Numbered from the stretch's first letter, positions 11,084-22,183 are shown. The stretch: DNA of 64,000 nt from Psococerastis gibbosa (GCA_963971405.1 OZ020491.1:30741019-30805018), one strand, 5' to 3'. The notes: a model not told the origin generated them from the sequence alone. Program-made: numbers and translations.

Positions 11084-11749
11084 TATCCGTATTTTTCTCC
11101 AAGTGATTTTAAGACTAACTCTACCCGAATGAAAAGATGGCAAAATCACTGGGAGAATCCGGAATTTTCACATAATAAACTTAGGGCCATCAAACCTCAT
11201 GTAGGGAAAGTGTCGGCTGACATAAGCCTTAGCCGCATGGAGGAAGTATTAATAACACGACTGCTTATTGGGCACGCAAGGCTGACCCATGGGCACTTGA
11301 TGACGGGTTCCCCACCCCCCATGTGTCCAACCTGTCAGGTACTACTTGATGTACAACACCTGCTCCTTGTCTGTCCTACGTATGCTTGCTACCGCACCTT
11401 CCCTAATAACTCCTCTATGAGCAGTATTCTTACTGATGCAGCTACTTTACGCCAACACACGCTCCCGTTTCTGTTCCAGTCCACTATCTATAAAAATCTG
11501 TGAAAACCCTTAATCCATTTTTAAAAAAAAACAAAAAAAAAACGAACAAATAGACAAGGGCAAACTGTTGTAGACGGTACCTGGGCAACTCGTTGCCCAG
11601 CGCGCTTATAGCAGTTTGAAAAAAAAAAACAATAGTGCACACTACACCAACCCCATTAAAAACTACAGCATTGCAACACATAAACATACAACGCGTAAGC
11701 CCCAAAGGGCGTTGCGTTATGATTATTTAAAAAAAAAAAAAAAAAAAAA
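11084..11749 (+). pseudogene. LINE 3' end, jockey/I-like, with 3' UTR and poly(A)
   Basis: The ORF to 11,503 reads KRWQNHWENP, then EEVLITRLLIGHARLTHGHL, CPTCQ and VQHLLLVCPTY. This is the typical ORF2 tail after the RNase H domain in jockey/I-type LINEs: a helix, the RLxIGHxRLTHxHL motif and a CxxC-H-C knuckle. The stop at 11,503 is followed by a 3' UTR with a GTTGCCCAG-rich stretch and a 22-A tail at about 11,728-11,749, so the right end is the natural 3' end. The copy is truncated at its 5' side; no frame break is seen in the part present. Confidence 0.8.
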
Positions 11750-12740
11750 ACATTTCTTCTTACCACAAACTTTTGCTCGACAGGAGTAAAAAATCCTAAA
11801 AATTATTATGCCTAATTTTATAATTATTACATTTAATTTTTAAATTTTTAAAATAACATTCTTAAATAAGTTATACCTATCAAATTTACATTAGTTATGA
11901 CCAAAGCCAAATATTTTCCTCTTAATTGAGTTTTAATTTTTTTTGGAGAGAGCAAAGAGTTTGTTTTGTATTTTTTTAAAACCCGTTCAATTCTCTAAAT
12001 ACCACTAAAAAATTTGCTTTGACAGAAAAGTACCGTACTATATTTTCTTTTGGCAGTTGGCAACCCTAACTATAGCAATAGTTAAATAATAGATGTGCTT
12101 AAGTGGATGCTTTTACAATCTCGCACATTCCTTTAGCTGAGTTATTAATAGCCTAAATAAATGCAACACTCGGGAAGAGATGGAATCATCTCAAGAAGTG
12201 TCAGGCTCTTGTCACTAGCAGAGGTTCACCAGATTATGTGTTGTATTGGGCTGCAAGAAAGCTGATGGCAGAAGCCTAATGCTATGGTGTAATTTAAAAA
12301 AAAAGTTATTAATAGCCTAGCTAGAAATCCAGGCCCTGGTTTAGCCTAATGCCTGCACTTTTTGTCGGCGAGGTCACTTCAGTTGCATTATTGTCATTAG
12401 GAAATAAAATTATTACTTCCTCAGCTCTTTTTGGTAGGACGAGCGCATATTTTGAATTTTTTTATCCTACTTCCAAAGTGACATTGGGGTCCTTGGTCCG
12501 GAAAAATGACAACATGTCATTTCATGCCAAGCCCCTTTTCACTTTGTCATGATAACAGTCATTAGTTTTGATTTGATTTAATAAATTTGATTTGATTTGA
12601 TTTGATTAGTAATTTGTCAAAGGACTTCGTGCCCCCGGTATTTCTCTATCACTTCCAATACGAAGTCATGGCCTTTAGTTCCCATGTTTACTCCACGGTA
12701 GCTGACACACGACTGATTGCAGTTTGGACGTAGCAATGCA
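11750..12740. other. AT-rich DNA with a (TTGAT)n microsatellite
   Basis: Nothing gene-like. A pentanucleotide microsatellite of the TTTGA/TTGAT type runs through about 12,568-12,606. The same motif occurs at about 46,490-46,515. Confidence 0.55.
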
Positions 12741-12962
12741 CATACACGGTGCGTCCGCGTCCATTTGGACTTACGGTTTCCCCATACACGGTACGACCAC
12801 TAAATAGACGGAATGGACGGATGGACGCATGGACGTGGAAATCAAAAGATTTGGAAATCCAACTTGGTCGCTTCCGTCCACTACGTCCATTCGGGTTTCC
12901 CCATACACGATGCGATTTCTGCCAGATTTTGGACGTACGTCCATTTGGACGCACCGTGTATG
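12741..12962. mobile_element. foldback MITE, 222 bp, 16-bp perfect TIRs
   Basis: CATACACGGTGCGTCC at 12,741-12,756 and its exact reverse complement at 12,947-12,962. Extra internal copies of CCCCATACACG and of the GGACG unit give several nested inverted and direct repeats. No coding potential. A clear target duplication was not found, so the superfamily is open. Confidence 0.7.
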
Positions 12963-13829
12963 GCCTGCTTTAAAAGTGTACGTCCCATAGGAAATTGGCA
13001 GCCTAAAATTTATTACTTCTTATTTTAATAACTGAGCAAGTTGTGGAAGAATACTTTATGCATCATATTATAATCGGGTATTATTAATTTTTGGTTTTTG
13101 GTAGTTCTTTCATGGTATCTATTTTAGGAGAAATTGTAGCCCACAATAATCTTTATGAAAAAGTTACGGTACAAAAAATTAAAAATTCGCTATTAGACGA
13201 TGTATGCAGTAGTCTTCTACAAATGAAATCCTAATCTTTAAAATCTTGCTTTGTAAATTAAATAAAAAATTAGAAGCCTGTACAAACAACGGATTTTCGG
13301 GTACCTGATTCCTACGGAACGTACACTTTTAACATCCTGCCGTGACAGTCATTGTAATTACCGCCTGTATCAGATAAAACTAATAAATAATCTAAAAGTT
13401 CCATTTGCTGTTGAAAGCGGATTGTAATATTGCCAATACGCTTCAGCACGTATTGAATTTTAAGGTATAAAGGCAACCTATAGGTATATAGGCGTTCCAG
13501 TTGACTGCTTGTTCAGCAACCCCCTCCCCCTGGGGATTTCAGGGATTGATGGATGAGGTACAACCTCTCAGCAATACTCGTATAGGGATTGCCATGTTGC
13601 CAAACCAACCATTAAACCCCATCACCGCCCCCCACCCCCCCCCCCCCCCCCGTATCTCTTCCCTGTAAACCTTTGTCCATTGTGTAACGGGTAATGTATT
13701 GGACTATTGGTTAATACTAGGTAATTTGTGTACTGGAAATTGTGTATGGCGCAGTGTAACATCAACGATAGCGTAGGATGTAGAATGAATGATTGGATTT
13801 TAAATTTTTACATCTGTTATGACAACAAG
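12963..13829. other. unassigned DNA, with a C run
   Basis: No protein-like ORF. A run of C interrupted once lies at about 13,628-13,651. No other family was recognised. Confidence 0.45.
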
Positions 13830-14331
13830 AAGACGAAAATCTTTCAGTCTGCAAAGATAACCCTCGAAACCCGGAAAGCCCTTCTCCAGTCCCTTGTGTG
13901 GAGTACAATGCTGTATGGATGCGAAACTTGGACTATAGCGGAAACTATGCGGAGCCGAATCGAAGCCTTCGAAATGTGGTGCTAACGGAAAATATTAAAA
14001 ATAACGTGGACTGACCGGATAACCAATGAGGAAGTGCTGCAACGCATAGGGGAAGAAAGAAAACTGAGGGCATCCATCGCCAAGAGGAGAGCCAACTGGA
14101 TTGGACACACACTACGCCATGATGGGCTACTTCACACGATCCTGGAAGGGCACATGTATGGAGGTGCCGCGGTAGGCCGCCCCCGTAATGAGTACCTGGA
14201 CCGGCTGCTCAGGGACTTCAACTGTACTACGTATGGACAACTGAAGAGGCTGGCAGAGGAAAGATCCGAGTGGAAGAGCCGGAGCAAAATGCTGCAAGCC
14301 AACCCATGAGGGTTGTTCACCAGAAGAAGAA
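13830..14331 (+). pseudogene. LINE C-terminal fragment (RTE/BovB-like)
   Basis: Plus strand: ETRKALLQSLVWSTMLYGCE, TW, RIEAFEMWC, a stop codon at 13,983-13,985 where the family reads W, then RKILKITWTDRITNEEVLQR, RRANWIGHTLRHD and GRPRNEYLDRL. This is the classic region downstream of the RT in RTE/BovB-like LINEs. It ends in GAAGAAGAAGAC just after the terminal stop. The one internal stop and 5' truncation make it inactive. Confidence 0.8.
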
Positions 14332-14575
14332 GACATCTGTTATATACCTTATAGTCCTGTCCTTGATGGAGCAGTCCTCAGAGGTGTGAAGCAATTTAAC
14401 CGGTTCCAGCGGAAAATTTGGGGGGGGGGAGGGTTACAAGTTTTATGCAAGTTTAAAAGGTAATATTATGTTTGTTAAAAAGTTGAGTTCTATTCAATTT
14501 TTTTATTTTTTTTTTACTATCATATGAATTTACTCATTTGGGGGGGGGGGGGGGTTAATAAAAACCCCAGTCCCC

Positions 14576-14762
14576 CAAGGTCGGATTTTAGGGGGGTCAG
14601 AGGGTCCGGACCCCCCCCCCCTCCCCCAAATAAAATGAAGTTACACTAGATAACAATGGGTTTATAGTGGGAATAAAAAATAATAATGTATTTAATGTTG
14701 TAATCCACTGAACCTGCCCGCTGACCCCCCCCCCCTAAAATTGGAGGCAAAATCCGCCCCTG
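14576..14762. mobile_element. hAT-like MITE-1 copy
   Basis: Left end CAAGGTCGGATTTTAGG and right end reading CAGGGGCGGATTTT on the other strand; the interior (ACTAGATAACAATGGGTTTA, AATCCACTGAACC) matches 50,219-50,403, where an 8-bp target duplication is clear. Here the flanking duplication is not convincing. Contains C runs of about 10. Confidence 0.7.
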
Positions 14763-14956
14763 GGCCCCCCCCCCCCTCGTGGATCCACCATTGCTACAGC
14801 TGAAGCCAATAAGGCAAGGCTAAGGCAAATACAGCAATAAAGCTCACAGACCTGTTCAGTTAGATATAGTTGTGTAGCTGTGCTGACCTGTCTAGCAATA
14901 CGAATCTTGTCAATATGAGCATACAAGTAGAGGATGTAGAAGACACTCCAATTGTC

Positions 14957-15060
14957 GGACTTGTGGTGCAGCGGTTAAGACATCGCCCCGGATAGGCCTA
15001 GATCGTGGGTTCGAATCCCGCCAAGTCGATTTTTTCTATATTCCTCTAATTTCGGTTTTA
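14957..15060 (+). repeat. SINE-2: tRNA-derived SINE copy
   Basis: Good RNA polymerase III boxes: box A TGGTGCAGCGG and box B GGTTCGAATCC. GACTTG/CAAGTC closes the acceptor-like stem. The anticodon arm does not fold well, and the unit is followed by TTTTTTCTATATTCCTCTAA, shared with the copy at 5.53 kb. Confidence 0.65.
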
Positions 15061-15724
15061 ACTGGACCACCCCGTTCAACGGTGACCGTTGTCAGTTCAG
15101 TTCCTGTAGTTCGACAGTAGCCTATCACTAATCATGTATTTTCAGTATTTGATTTACTGTAATGGATGGCCATTGGTTTATTGTCATAAATGATGACATG
15201 TTATGATAACGCTGTTGCTGTAGGTAATCAGTAGACAGTATTAGCTTATGACAATGTTATGATAACCCAACAGCTGGTGGCGCTGGTGCATTTATTGCCT
15301 TTAGCTACAAAATTTCCCCTGTTTCATAATCGTACAAACGAAGGCGACATTGAAAACACAGTGTTTTCCTTTACCTGTATAATTATATATAATATAAGCA
15401 TTTATATATATTTTTAAGCAATTCTTCTGTGTTTAGTTTATAGGCCTAAGTAGTTTTTGTTTCTTTATTTATCATATTTACTTAGACTATGTGTATTAGA
15501 CTATATGTATTACACCTAAGGGGCAATGTCCTTGCCCTGTTGTAACATAAGTAATAATAAATAGGCCTACTGAACGCCGATCCATTTGATAATATAATAT
15601 ATAAAAAATATTAAAAATATTCGGAATTACAGGATTGCATTTGAAACAACAAAGCAGTCCAGCTGGTAGAAAACCGGACTATAAGGATTGACTCGTATCG
15701 GTACTTGGTTCAGTTATGTCTACG
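15061..15724. other. no recognisable feature
   Basis: AT-rich; no motif, repeat match or plausible coding ORF noticed. Confidence 0.45.
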
Positions 15725-15960
15725 CCTGTTTCATTGCGTCAATTGTAAGCTTGGCTCAGCTTGTCCATTGTCGCTTGTAGCCGGCGTAGGTTGACATCGA
15801 GAACGTATACCAGTTTGCCACTGGCCAAAAATGCATACGGAAACAATATAAATAATGTCCGAAATCGATGGGGTCGTTGGTATTGGACAAGGGACCTATG
15901 GGTAGGCCTAGGTCTATAAAGTCCTTCAGGACATTATTACTACTAATGAGGATTGACGTT
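15725..15960 (+). repeat. Rep-K copy without Rep-A insertion
   Basis: CTTGGCTCAGCTTGTCCATT, TAGGTTGACAT-GAG and CCAGTTTGCCA, then GGAAACAATATAAATAATGT followed by CCGAAAT and GACAAGGGACC. In the copies at 50.6 and 60.9 kb a Rep-A unit lies between the AATATA and AATAATGTCC parts, so this copy represents the empty site. Confidence 0.7.
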
Positions 15961-16155
15961 GATGAACTGAAGGGTCACAGTTCGAGACTAGCGATGGACT
16001 AATTTTTTCCACTAATTATGCGTATTATTATTGATCGACGTAGGCCTACATGTCTTCTTCTTTTTCTAATGTATATTCTATTGATCAGATTGGCGATCAT
16101 CAAGACATATTTTGTAGTCATGATAAGTTGATAACTAGACTAGGGAATTGTAATA

Positions 16156-16310
16156 CAGTAGAATCCGTTTATTATGACTCCGCCTATATTGAACAACCGC
16201 CTATTATGACGTAATTACACAAGGAAGTTTGGTTTTCGTATATATATATATATACGCTTTATTTGACATCTGCTTATTCCCTTCGATGTCATAATAAACG
16301 GATTCTACTG
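16156..16310. mobile_element. pogo-like MITE, 155 bp, TA duplication
   Basis: Terminal inverted repeats of about 23 bp: CAGTAGAATCCGTTTATTAT and so on at the left, exactly mirrored at the right end, with TA on both sides (16,154-16,155 and 16,311-16,312). CAGT starts plus TA target duplication are typical of the Tc1/mariner superfamily, pogo branch. An alternating (TA)n tract lies in the middle. Non-coding. The perfect ends suggest a rather recent insertion. Confidence 0.85.
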
Positions 16311-16377
16311 TACAAGCAAATGATGCACAGCAGCCCAATGTGGGCCATCTGATAAATTATTCATCTCTGGGTAAGGT

Positions 16378-16932
16378 TGGGTTAGGTTCGCACACTTAGA
16401 AGAGTTGTGTTTGGGTAACGCGAACCTCGTGTTCCGAATCTTCTTAAATTCAGAAACATGCTAATAATACACAACTGCTGTAATAAAATAAAACTAAAAT
16501 CTACATCCTAGCACTCTAATAGAACCACTCGTACTGAGTGTAAGTCCAAAACCAAAATACAACTATAGGCTACACAAGTAAGAGCAAACTTTACAACACT
16601 GTAAGAAGAAACAACAAATACTTCTCAGAAGCACATTGTGCGCCATCCAATTAAGCTACTCATTAGGTTAGGTTAGGGAAGGTTCGGGCATACCTTAATG
16701 TCCTTAATATAGTACGCACACTTAATAAAGTTGTGTTTGAGTAACGCGAACCTCGGGTTACGAATCTTCTTAAGTCCATAAACAAGCTAAGGCCCAACCG
16801 CGGTAATAAAATAAAACTAATATCTACATCCATGCGCACTAATAGAACCAATCGTACTGAATGTAAGTCCAAAACCAAAACACAACTAGGCTTCCAAAGT
16901 AAGAGAAAAAGCTCCGGAACACTGTAAGAAGT
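16378..16932 (+). repeat. imperfect tandem duplication, about 320-bp unit
   Basis: Blocks 16,378-16,613 and about 16,700-16,932 share GTAACGCGAACCTCG, GAATCTTCTTAA, TAATAAAATAAAACTAA and GTAAGTCCAAAACCAAAA in the same order. Both have many substitutions and indels. No protein-like ORF spans them. Confidence 0.75.
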
Positions 16933-17575
16933 ATGATTTGGAGATGTGTTAAGAGCTGTTTGAGCCAGTGTGTCATACTGTTAGAAGACATTGAATTCTA
17001 CTTCAAACCCGTTGTTATCATCACTTTCTAAGACTTTCGTTACAGCTGCTGAAAATTTACAAAATATATGATTTTGTCTCCATGCTATAGGGTTATGAAA
17101 AGGTTGCCAAATCAGGCCTGTAACCATTTTTTACAGGGTGGGGGGGAGGGGGGGGGGGTGCGATCCTATAGTATGTAGATGTACTGATCTAGTAAAAGGT
17201 CGCACGTCAGAAAAGTTCAATTCTAATCTAGGGCAGGAATTCCCAACCTTTCTTGTCCGTGGACAACTAGATTATTTTATGATTTCCGCCATCAGGGACG
17301 GATACAGCCCGTTTGGGGGAGGGGGGGGGATGGAATTACAACAGACTTACTTAGCAAACGTTGCTGTTGAGCCTCCAAGGTACAAACTTAGAATCTACTG
17401 AAAAGGTTTCCCTCTGTACCGAAATTTATTAATCAGCTTCTTTTTCTTCTTCTCTTTCTTCCTCTTCTTCCCAAGCACATTCCTAGGAACATATTTTGGG
17501 GTTGGGTATTATTGATTTGAGATAGAATTTGATGGATTGATTTGAGATGGAATTAAATACGTCTTTTGATTTGTT
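16933..17575. other. unassigned DNA with G runs
   Basis: G runs near 17,140-17,158 and 17,317-17,328, and a short Rep-D-like AGCCTCCAAGGTACAAACTT near 17,370. No gene-like content. Confidence 0.4.
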
Positions 17576-17740
17576 ATGATCTTCTTCTTCTTCATCTTCT
17601 TCTGGCTCTACAGCCCTTGATGAGCTTTGGCCTGCTCGTCAACACTCCTTCAGTCGGCTCGGTTTTGTACAACGCTCCACCAAATAAGGACTCCCAACTC
17701 GCGAAGGTCAGTATCCAAAACATGCTTCCAGCGTTATCGA
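17576..17740 (-). pseudogene. RTE-like LINE, extreme 3' end
   Basis: Antisense copy of the last part of the LINE seen at 46.75 kb: CTTCTTCTTC tail, CTGGCTCTACAGCCCTTG, TTTGGCCTGCTCG-CAACACTCC and CAACTCGCGAAGGTCA in the same order. It is severely 5'-truncated and diverged; no usable ORF. Confidence 0.75.
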
Positions 17741-17873
17741 GGAGATTTATTAATCATTGTACCATTATTTTCCATGAAACTACTCATAATTGTCTGCGGT
17801 ACCTAAACTTATTAACAAATTAGAAAACAATAAAATCGGCCATTTCCATAGGTACCATAGATTTTTATAAGAA

Positions 17874-19910
17874 CCGGTCCGAGTTTACTCGAACATGCTT
17901 TCCAATTTATCAAAATTAGTAGATAGAGAAAATGAGTAATTTCATGGTAAATAATTTTCCTATGGTTAAATTTCCGATATCTCGGGGGGGGGGGGGGAGG
18001 GGGTTGTCCACCTGACGTCACTCGTCACTGGTGGTGAGGTAAATTCTAGATGGGTCAGACCAACGCATTACCACACAGCAGTTAGTTTAGTTTAGCCAAC
18101 GCCCGTCTGTGGCAGTAGAGCCATTTGACGCCGAGCCTCCCAGTATCTCTTTGTTAGATCAGCAGGTAGATGCTTAAGTCTGGAGCAGGTGTGTAGGTGA
18201 CTTGCGACCATGGTCCCGGAGGAGCAGAGGGGACACACATCTGAGTCACCCCGACGAAAGAACCGGCAGAGGTGTGCCTGCAGGTAGTCGTGGCCAGTCT
18301 CGAGACGGAGCCGGGCGACTGCTTCACTTCTCTCGAGGTTAGCTGGGATGTGGCCTGGAGTCGCAAGCTTTTCCCATACTTTTCCAGTGCTTAGGTTCTT
18401 GAGGATGTTTTTTGAATGTTTTGAGACAATTGTGTCAATTTGATTCCTTGCCGCCTGGAGGGTTTGGTGGATCTCAGGTTGCTCGGATTCTGCTCCTTTT
18501 TTTGCCATTTCATCTGCCTTTTCATTGCCATCGAGGCCGACGTGGCTTGGGACCCATTGAAGTCGAACATCCCATCCCGCATTGATTAGGTTAGCTATGG
18601 TGTTGCGGTAGAGAATAGTGCGATGGCAGTCCGTGCTGTTGTTGCTACTGAGGGATCGAATGGCAGCCTGAGAGTCTATTAGGAACACGACCTTGTTTGG
18701 TGTCACGTCGAGGGTTTGTATCTTCTTAGCCGCTTCGATGATTGCACACATTTCGCCATCAAAGTTGCTTGCGTTTTTTCCTACGGCAGAACTTAACTGG
18801 AAGAACTTGCAGAAGGATCCAGCACCAGCAGCATTTGTTTCGGGAATGTAGGATCCGTCAGTGTAGACATGCAGCCAGTCTTGAGATGGGTAGAGTTCGT
18901 GGATTGTTTCGATGGCACTTTTTTTTAGTTCGATGGCGCTTGTCGCTTGTTTATTAGTAGAGAGATTCGTTAGCCACAAATTAACTTTTGGTAAGGCTGA
19001 GACGACCGTGGCATAGCTTTGCAGGGGTGCAGGTCTGGCTACAGGAATCTGGTATTTTCTATGAAGAGCTTCAGCGTGGTCTAGGGGGGTGATTTGGGTT
19101 TTCAGTCTCTGAGTTGCCGCTTTGTCGTTATCCCAATGTTTTCCATCGACTCTCTTAGCTCTCTCCCAAAATTTAAGAGTGCATTTGTCCCTTCTGGCTT
19201 CAAGCGGTTCTAGACTGGATTGCAGTTGCATTGCCGCAACCACACAGCAATACTGGCAGGGCACGCAATGCATTAGAGCGTGAATTTTCTAACATTTTTA
19301 AAAAAAAAAACATTTTTCTGTACAAAAACAAATACTTTTTTGGGAAAGCAACCTGTCCGGTTTCGTTACTCAATTTAACACCTAAAACATACCTGAAGGT
19401 AGAAATCATCGATAGAAAGGTGTCGCAGAAAAATTATTATTTAGTCATTTTTCATTAAAATTTAGTCATTTTTATTTTTTTACCCCCAGAAGGAAACTAT
19501 CAAGGGGCAAGCGACCCCCCGCATTTTATCAACATTAACAACAACTACAATATATGAGAATTTAAAAGAAATTGTTGGAGCCGTTTTTGGGAAATAATTT
19601 TTTTAGACGTTTTTTTGAAGTTTTTTTAAAATAAAAACCCCCCAAATTGAGTTAGCCTAAAATAAATAAAAATGGTCTCGAGGTATGATTTTTGTGAACC
19701 TACATGCCGAATTTCATCAAAATCGACTGAGTAGTTTGCCCGGAAATCGACGCACAGACAGACAGACAGACAGAAAGACGGACATTACGTAAAAACCACT
19801 TTTTTGGGTTCCTGGGACCTTAATACGTGTAAATCCGTTGATTTCTCGGAATCGAAAATTTCGACCGTCACAAAGCTTTCCTCATACTACGTATAAATTG
19901 GAAAGCAATA
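17874..19910 (+). repeat. Rep-A copy split by a LINE
   Basis: 5' half 17,874-18,080 (AGAACCGGTCCGAG, CGATATCTC plus G run, GACGTCACT, CCACACAGCA) and 3' half 19,239-19,910 (CCACACAGCAATACTGGCAG and so on to ATAAATTGGAAAGCAATAAT). The 1158-bp interval is the RNase H-bearing LINE piece, flanked by an 11-bp duplication. Without it this copy would be about 870 bp. Confidence 0.85.
18081..19238 (-). CDS. LINE ORF2 C-terminal part with RNase H domain (5'-truncated)
   Basis: Non-LTR retrotransposon fragment. The open frame ends at 18,092 and stays open through the whole insertion; the ATG at 19,273 belongs to flanking Rep-A DNA, so about the first 11 residues are not from the element. Numbered from there, an RNase H domain covers about residues 133-262 with YTDGS (D139), GEMCAI (E174), LIDSQAA (D200) and GNEKADEMAK (D254), plus the WVPSHVG histidine; all key acids are kept. 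After it come the RLRLETGHDYLQ motif and a CPLCSSG...HLHTC knuckle, typical of jockey/I-like ORF2 ends. The 11-bp duplication ACCACACAGCA (18,070-18,080 and 19,239-19,249) marks target-primed insertion. No upstream RT, so it cannot move itself. The unbroken frame suggests a young insertion. Confidence 0.9.
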
Positions 19911-20045
19911 ATAATATCTAAAATCTATGATAGGTACTGAATACTTAAAAGCAAATGCGCACGGTTGCCTGCTCATTAAACTGCAGGAAATACTGCTTAA
20001 TTGATCGTACAATAGAAATATTTCGGTTTTTGTGTGACTATTTAC

Positions 20046-20706
20046 ATATTCTTCTCAACCTCTTCGAATAACCTTTCTACTGAACATTGGCGATCATCAT
20101 GGCAATTGGAAACACGTATATACCGTACTTCGTACCAAAGGAAGTCAAATATATAGAGTATCAAATAATGTACTTAGTAGTTATGACTGTTAAGAGGACA
20201 GAAGAATCCGGGCTAATAGGCCGTGGTCGATTCGAAAGTAAACTTCCCAACATTTCGACAACAACTGCGGTCAACATCTTCCGTGGCACTACTACGTATA
20301 CACACACTTCTATGGTACGTAGTATACCACTGAAGATGTCGACCGCAGTTGTTGACGAAACGTTTGGAAGCTTACTTTCAAATCGACCGCGGCCTATTAA
20401 CCCGGATTCTTCTATCCCCTTATTAGACTCCAACCGTGAATGCCTTCGCTATTAAGTTATGACTATACTAGGGAATAGTAATGCAGCGGTATCCCGTTGC
20501 CTTCTGCATCCTTATACCATTGACTTTTCATTGATTTCCACCGCCGGACCTGAAGACCAAATATTACCCGAGTAGTATTTAGTGGCGGTAACTATTCGCT
20601 CCGTCACATGGTCATCCTTGGGCTACTGTGACCTTTTCTAGACCTGCACCACCAAACTTGCCACCACGCCCTCCGATTATGCCGCTGCTTCTTCGGGGAC
20701 TACTTA
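20046..20706 (+). repeat. Rep-D foldback followed by Rep-E
   Basis: 20,197-20,430 is an imperfect inverted repeat: AATCCGGGCTAATAGGCCG at the left mirrors CGGCCTATTAACCCGGATTC at the right, and the CTGAAGATGTCGACCGCAG / GACGAAACG core appears on both arms. 20,455-20,706 matches Rep-E: CCTTCTGCATCCTTAT, GGGCTACTG, CACCACCAAACTTGCC. Rep-E copies recur at 28.88-29.17 and 54.72-55.03 kb, each preceded by a GACGATCA-CATGGCAAT-type leader. Confidence 0.65.
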
Positions 20707-20708
20707 TT

Positions 20709-21292
20709 GCTTTCCAATTTATACGTAGTATAAGGAAAGCTTTGTGATGGATGAAATTTCCGATTCCGACATTTCAACGGATTTACACGTTTTGAGGTCC
20801 CAGGAACCCGAAAAAGTGGTTTTTATACGATATGTCTGACTGTCGCTCTGTCTGTTCATAGATTTCCGGGGAATCTACTCGGTCCATTTTGATGAAATTT
20901 AGCATGTAGGTTCAAAAAAATCATGCCTCGGGAACAATTTTTTTATTTTGGGCTAACTCACTCAAAAACGTCGAAAATTATTTCTCAAATACGGCTCCCA
21001 AGAAACTGTTTAGTTTTGTGCATTTTTTTTTTTTTTTTTTATAAAGGATGATAGAAAATTCACGCTCAAATGCATTGCGTGCCATGCCATTATTACTGTG
21101 TGGTAATGTGTTGGTCTGACCTCTCTACAATTTACCTTACCTCCTGCGGCGTCAGGTGGACAACGCCCCTCCCCCCCCCCAAGATATCCGAAATTTAACC
21201 ATAGGAAAATTATTTACCATGAAATTATTCATTATCTACATCTACTAATTGATAAATTGAAAAGCATGTTCTAGTAAACTCGTACCAGTTAG
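20709..21292 (-). repeat. Rep-A copy, antisense, internally deleted
   Basis: Begins TTATTGCTTTCCAATTTATA (the Rep-A 3' end reversed), has the TGTCTG tract, GCCATTATTACTGTGTGGTA, a C run and ends near CTCGTACCAGTTAGTTCTT. The middle ATCGATGATTTC section is missing. Confidence 0.75.
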
Positions 21293-21325
21293 TTCTTCAC
21301 TATATAATGCATGTGTCCGCTCATC

Positions 21326-21562
21326 AGTGGCGTAACGATAGGTTTTAAAAAGCGGGAATAGTGTTTCATTTGGCACCCCCCCCCCCCCCTCTAGTCTCAT
21401 GGGCGCACACAGCTTTGATGTTTAAATGTTTAATTTCTAGTAGTTTTATATTGTACTTTCTGTTGTTTATTGGGCATGATGATTATATTTTGATCAATTT
21501 TGCGCCCCTAGGTGTTGTGGTGCCCGCTCCGCCCCCCCCCCCGCCCCACCAGTTACGCTAAT
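21326..21562. mobile_element. hAT-like MITE-2 with C runs
   Basis: Left end CAGTGGCGTAACGATAGG; right end on the other strand reads CATTAGCGTAACTGG, a near-match terminal inverted repeat. CAGTGGCGTAAC ends are typical of hAT-derived repeats. Interior non-coding, with C runs at each side. No clean 8-bp duplication was identified. Similar CAGTGGCGTA ends occur at 8209, 52,793 and 60,119. Confidence 0.55.
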
Positions 21563-21574
21563 GATGCTCAGAAG

Positions 21575-22003
21575 CAAGGCGGTAGCCAGGATTGTTTTTC
21601 GGGGGGGGGGGGTAGTAATAGTACGGTTTGACACAGTCCCAGGCCACGGTGTGGGCCCATAGGACTCCAGTGGACCTCCTGATTATAGTGGATTCCGAAC
21701 CACTTGGGAAACACAGTGAAGTCACACGATTAGTTCGGAGGTGACCAGGACAAGTCCCACCATGTTTCCCTACCGGCACTGTGCACACGACCAATTTATC
21801 TGCAGCTTTGAACCTGCTCTGGTCCGCTGGATTCAAATTGGTATGGCGGCCGGCTGGGGGGGGGGGGGGTCAGAAATATAATTGGATTACATAATAGTTT
21901 TTATTTCCCCCCTCAAAATCTGATTCTATCCATTTCCGATTCTAGCCATTTAATTTGGGGGGGGGGGGTTGATCCCCCATGAATCCCCTTAGCTACGGCC
22001 TTG
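21575..22003. mobile_element. hAT-like MITE-3 copy carrying a retroposon
   Basis: Ends CAAGGCGGTAGCCAGG and CCTTAGCTACGGCCTTG form terminal inverted repeats, flanked by CTCAGAAG (21,567-21,574) and CTCATAAG (22,004-22,011), a 7/8 match for an 8-bp hAT target duplication. Long G runs sit next to both junctions of the internal insert. The interval about 21,614-21,857 is an antisense Rep-B copy (GTGGATTCCGAACCACTTGG and neighbours). Confidence 0.8.
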
Positions 22004-22183
22004 CTCATAAGCATACGCCACAGAAGTTAGCAAATGCTCACTAAATTACAAATCTACCCAGCTTATGGTAGAGCGCACAGTAATTCATTCACTTAAAAAT
22101 AGCATCCCATAAAAAAAAAACCCGTACACAAATCATTAAAACAAAACAGAGGCTAGCTCGTCATAAGCTATACGTAGGCGCTA

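Noticed and set aside
12688-13028. ORFs of 67-88 codons on both strands
   Set aside because: They are readings of the foldback MITE at 12,741-12,962.
14957-15030. tRNA gene call
   Set aside because: Both internal boxes are present, yet the anticodon stem does not form properly and the 3' body is that of SINE-2.
20197-20430. Firm hammerhead ribozyme annotation
   Set aside because: The core bases are there but stem II has a mismatch at its base and neither stem III nor a cleavage triplet could be drawn.
20087-20455. 122-codon and antisense 90-codon ORFs
   Set aside because: Both read the arms of the Rep-D foldback, which explains the similar peptides on the two strands.
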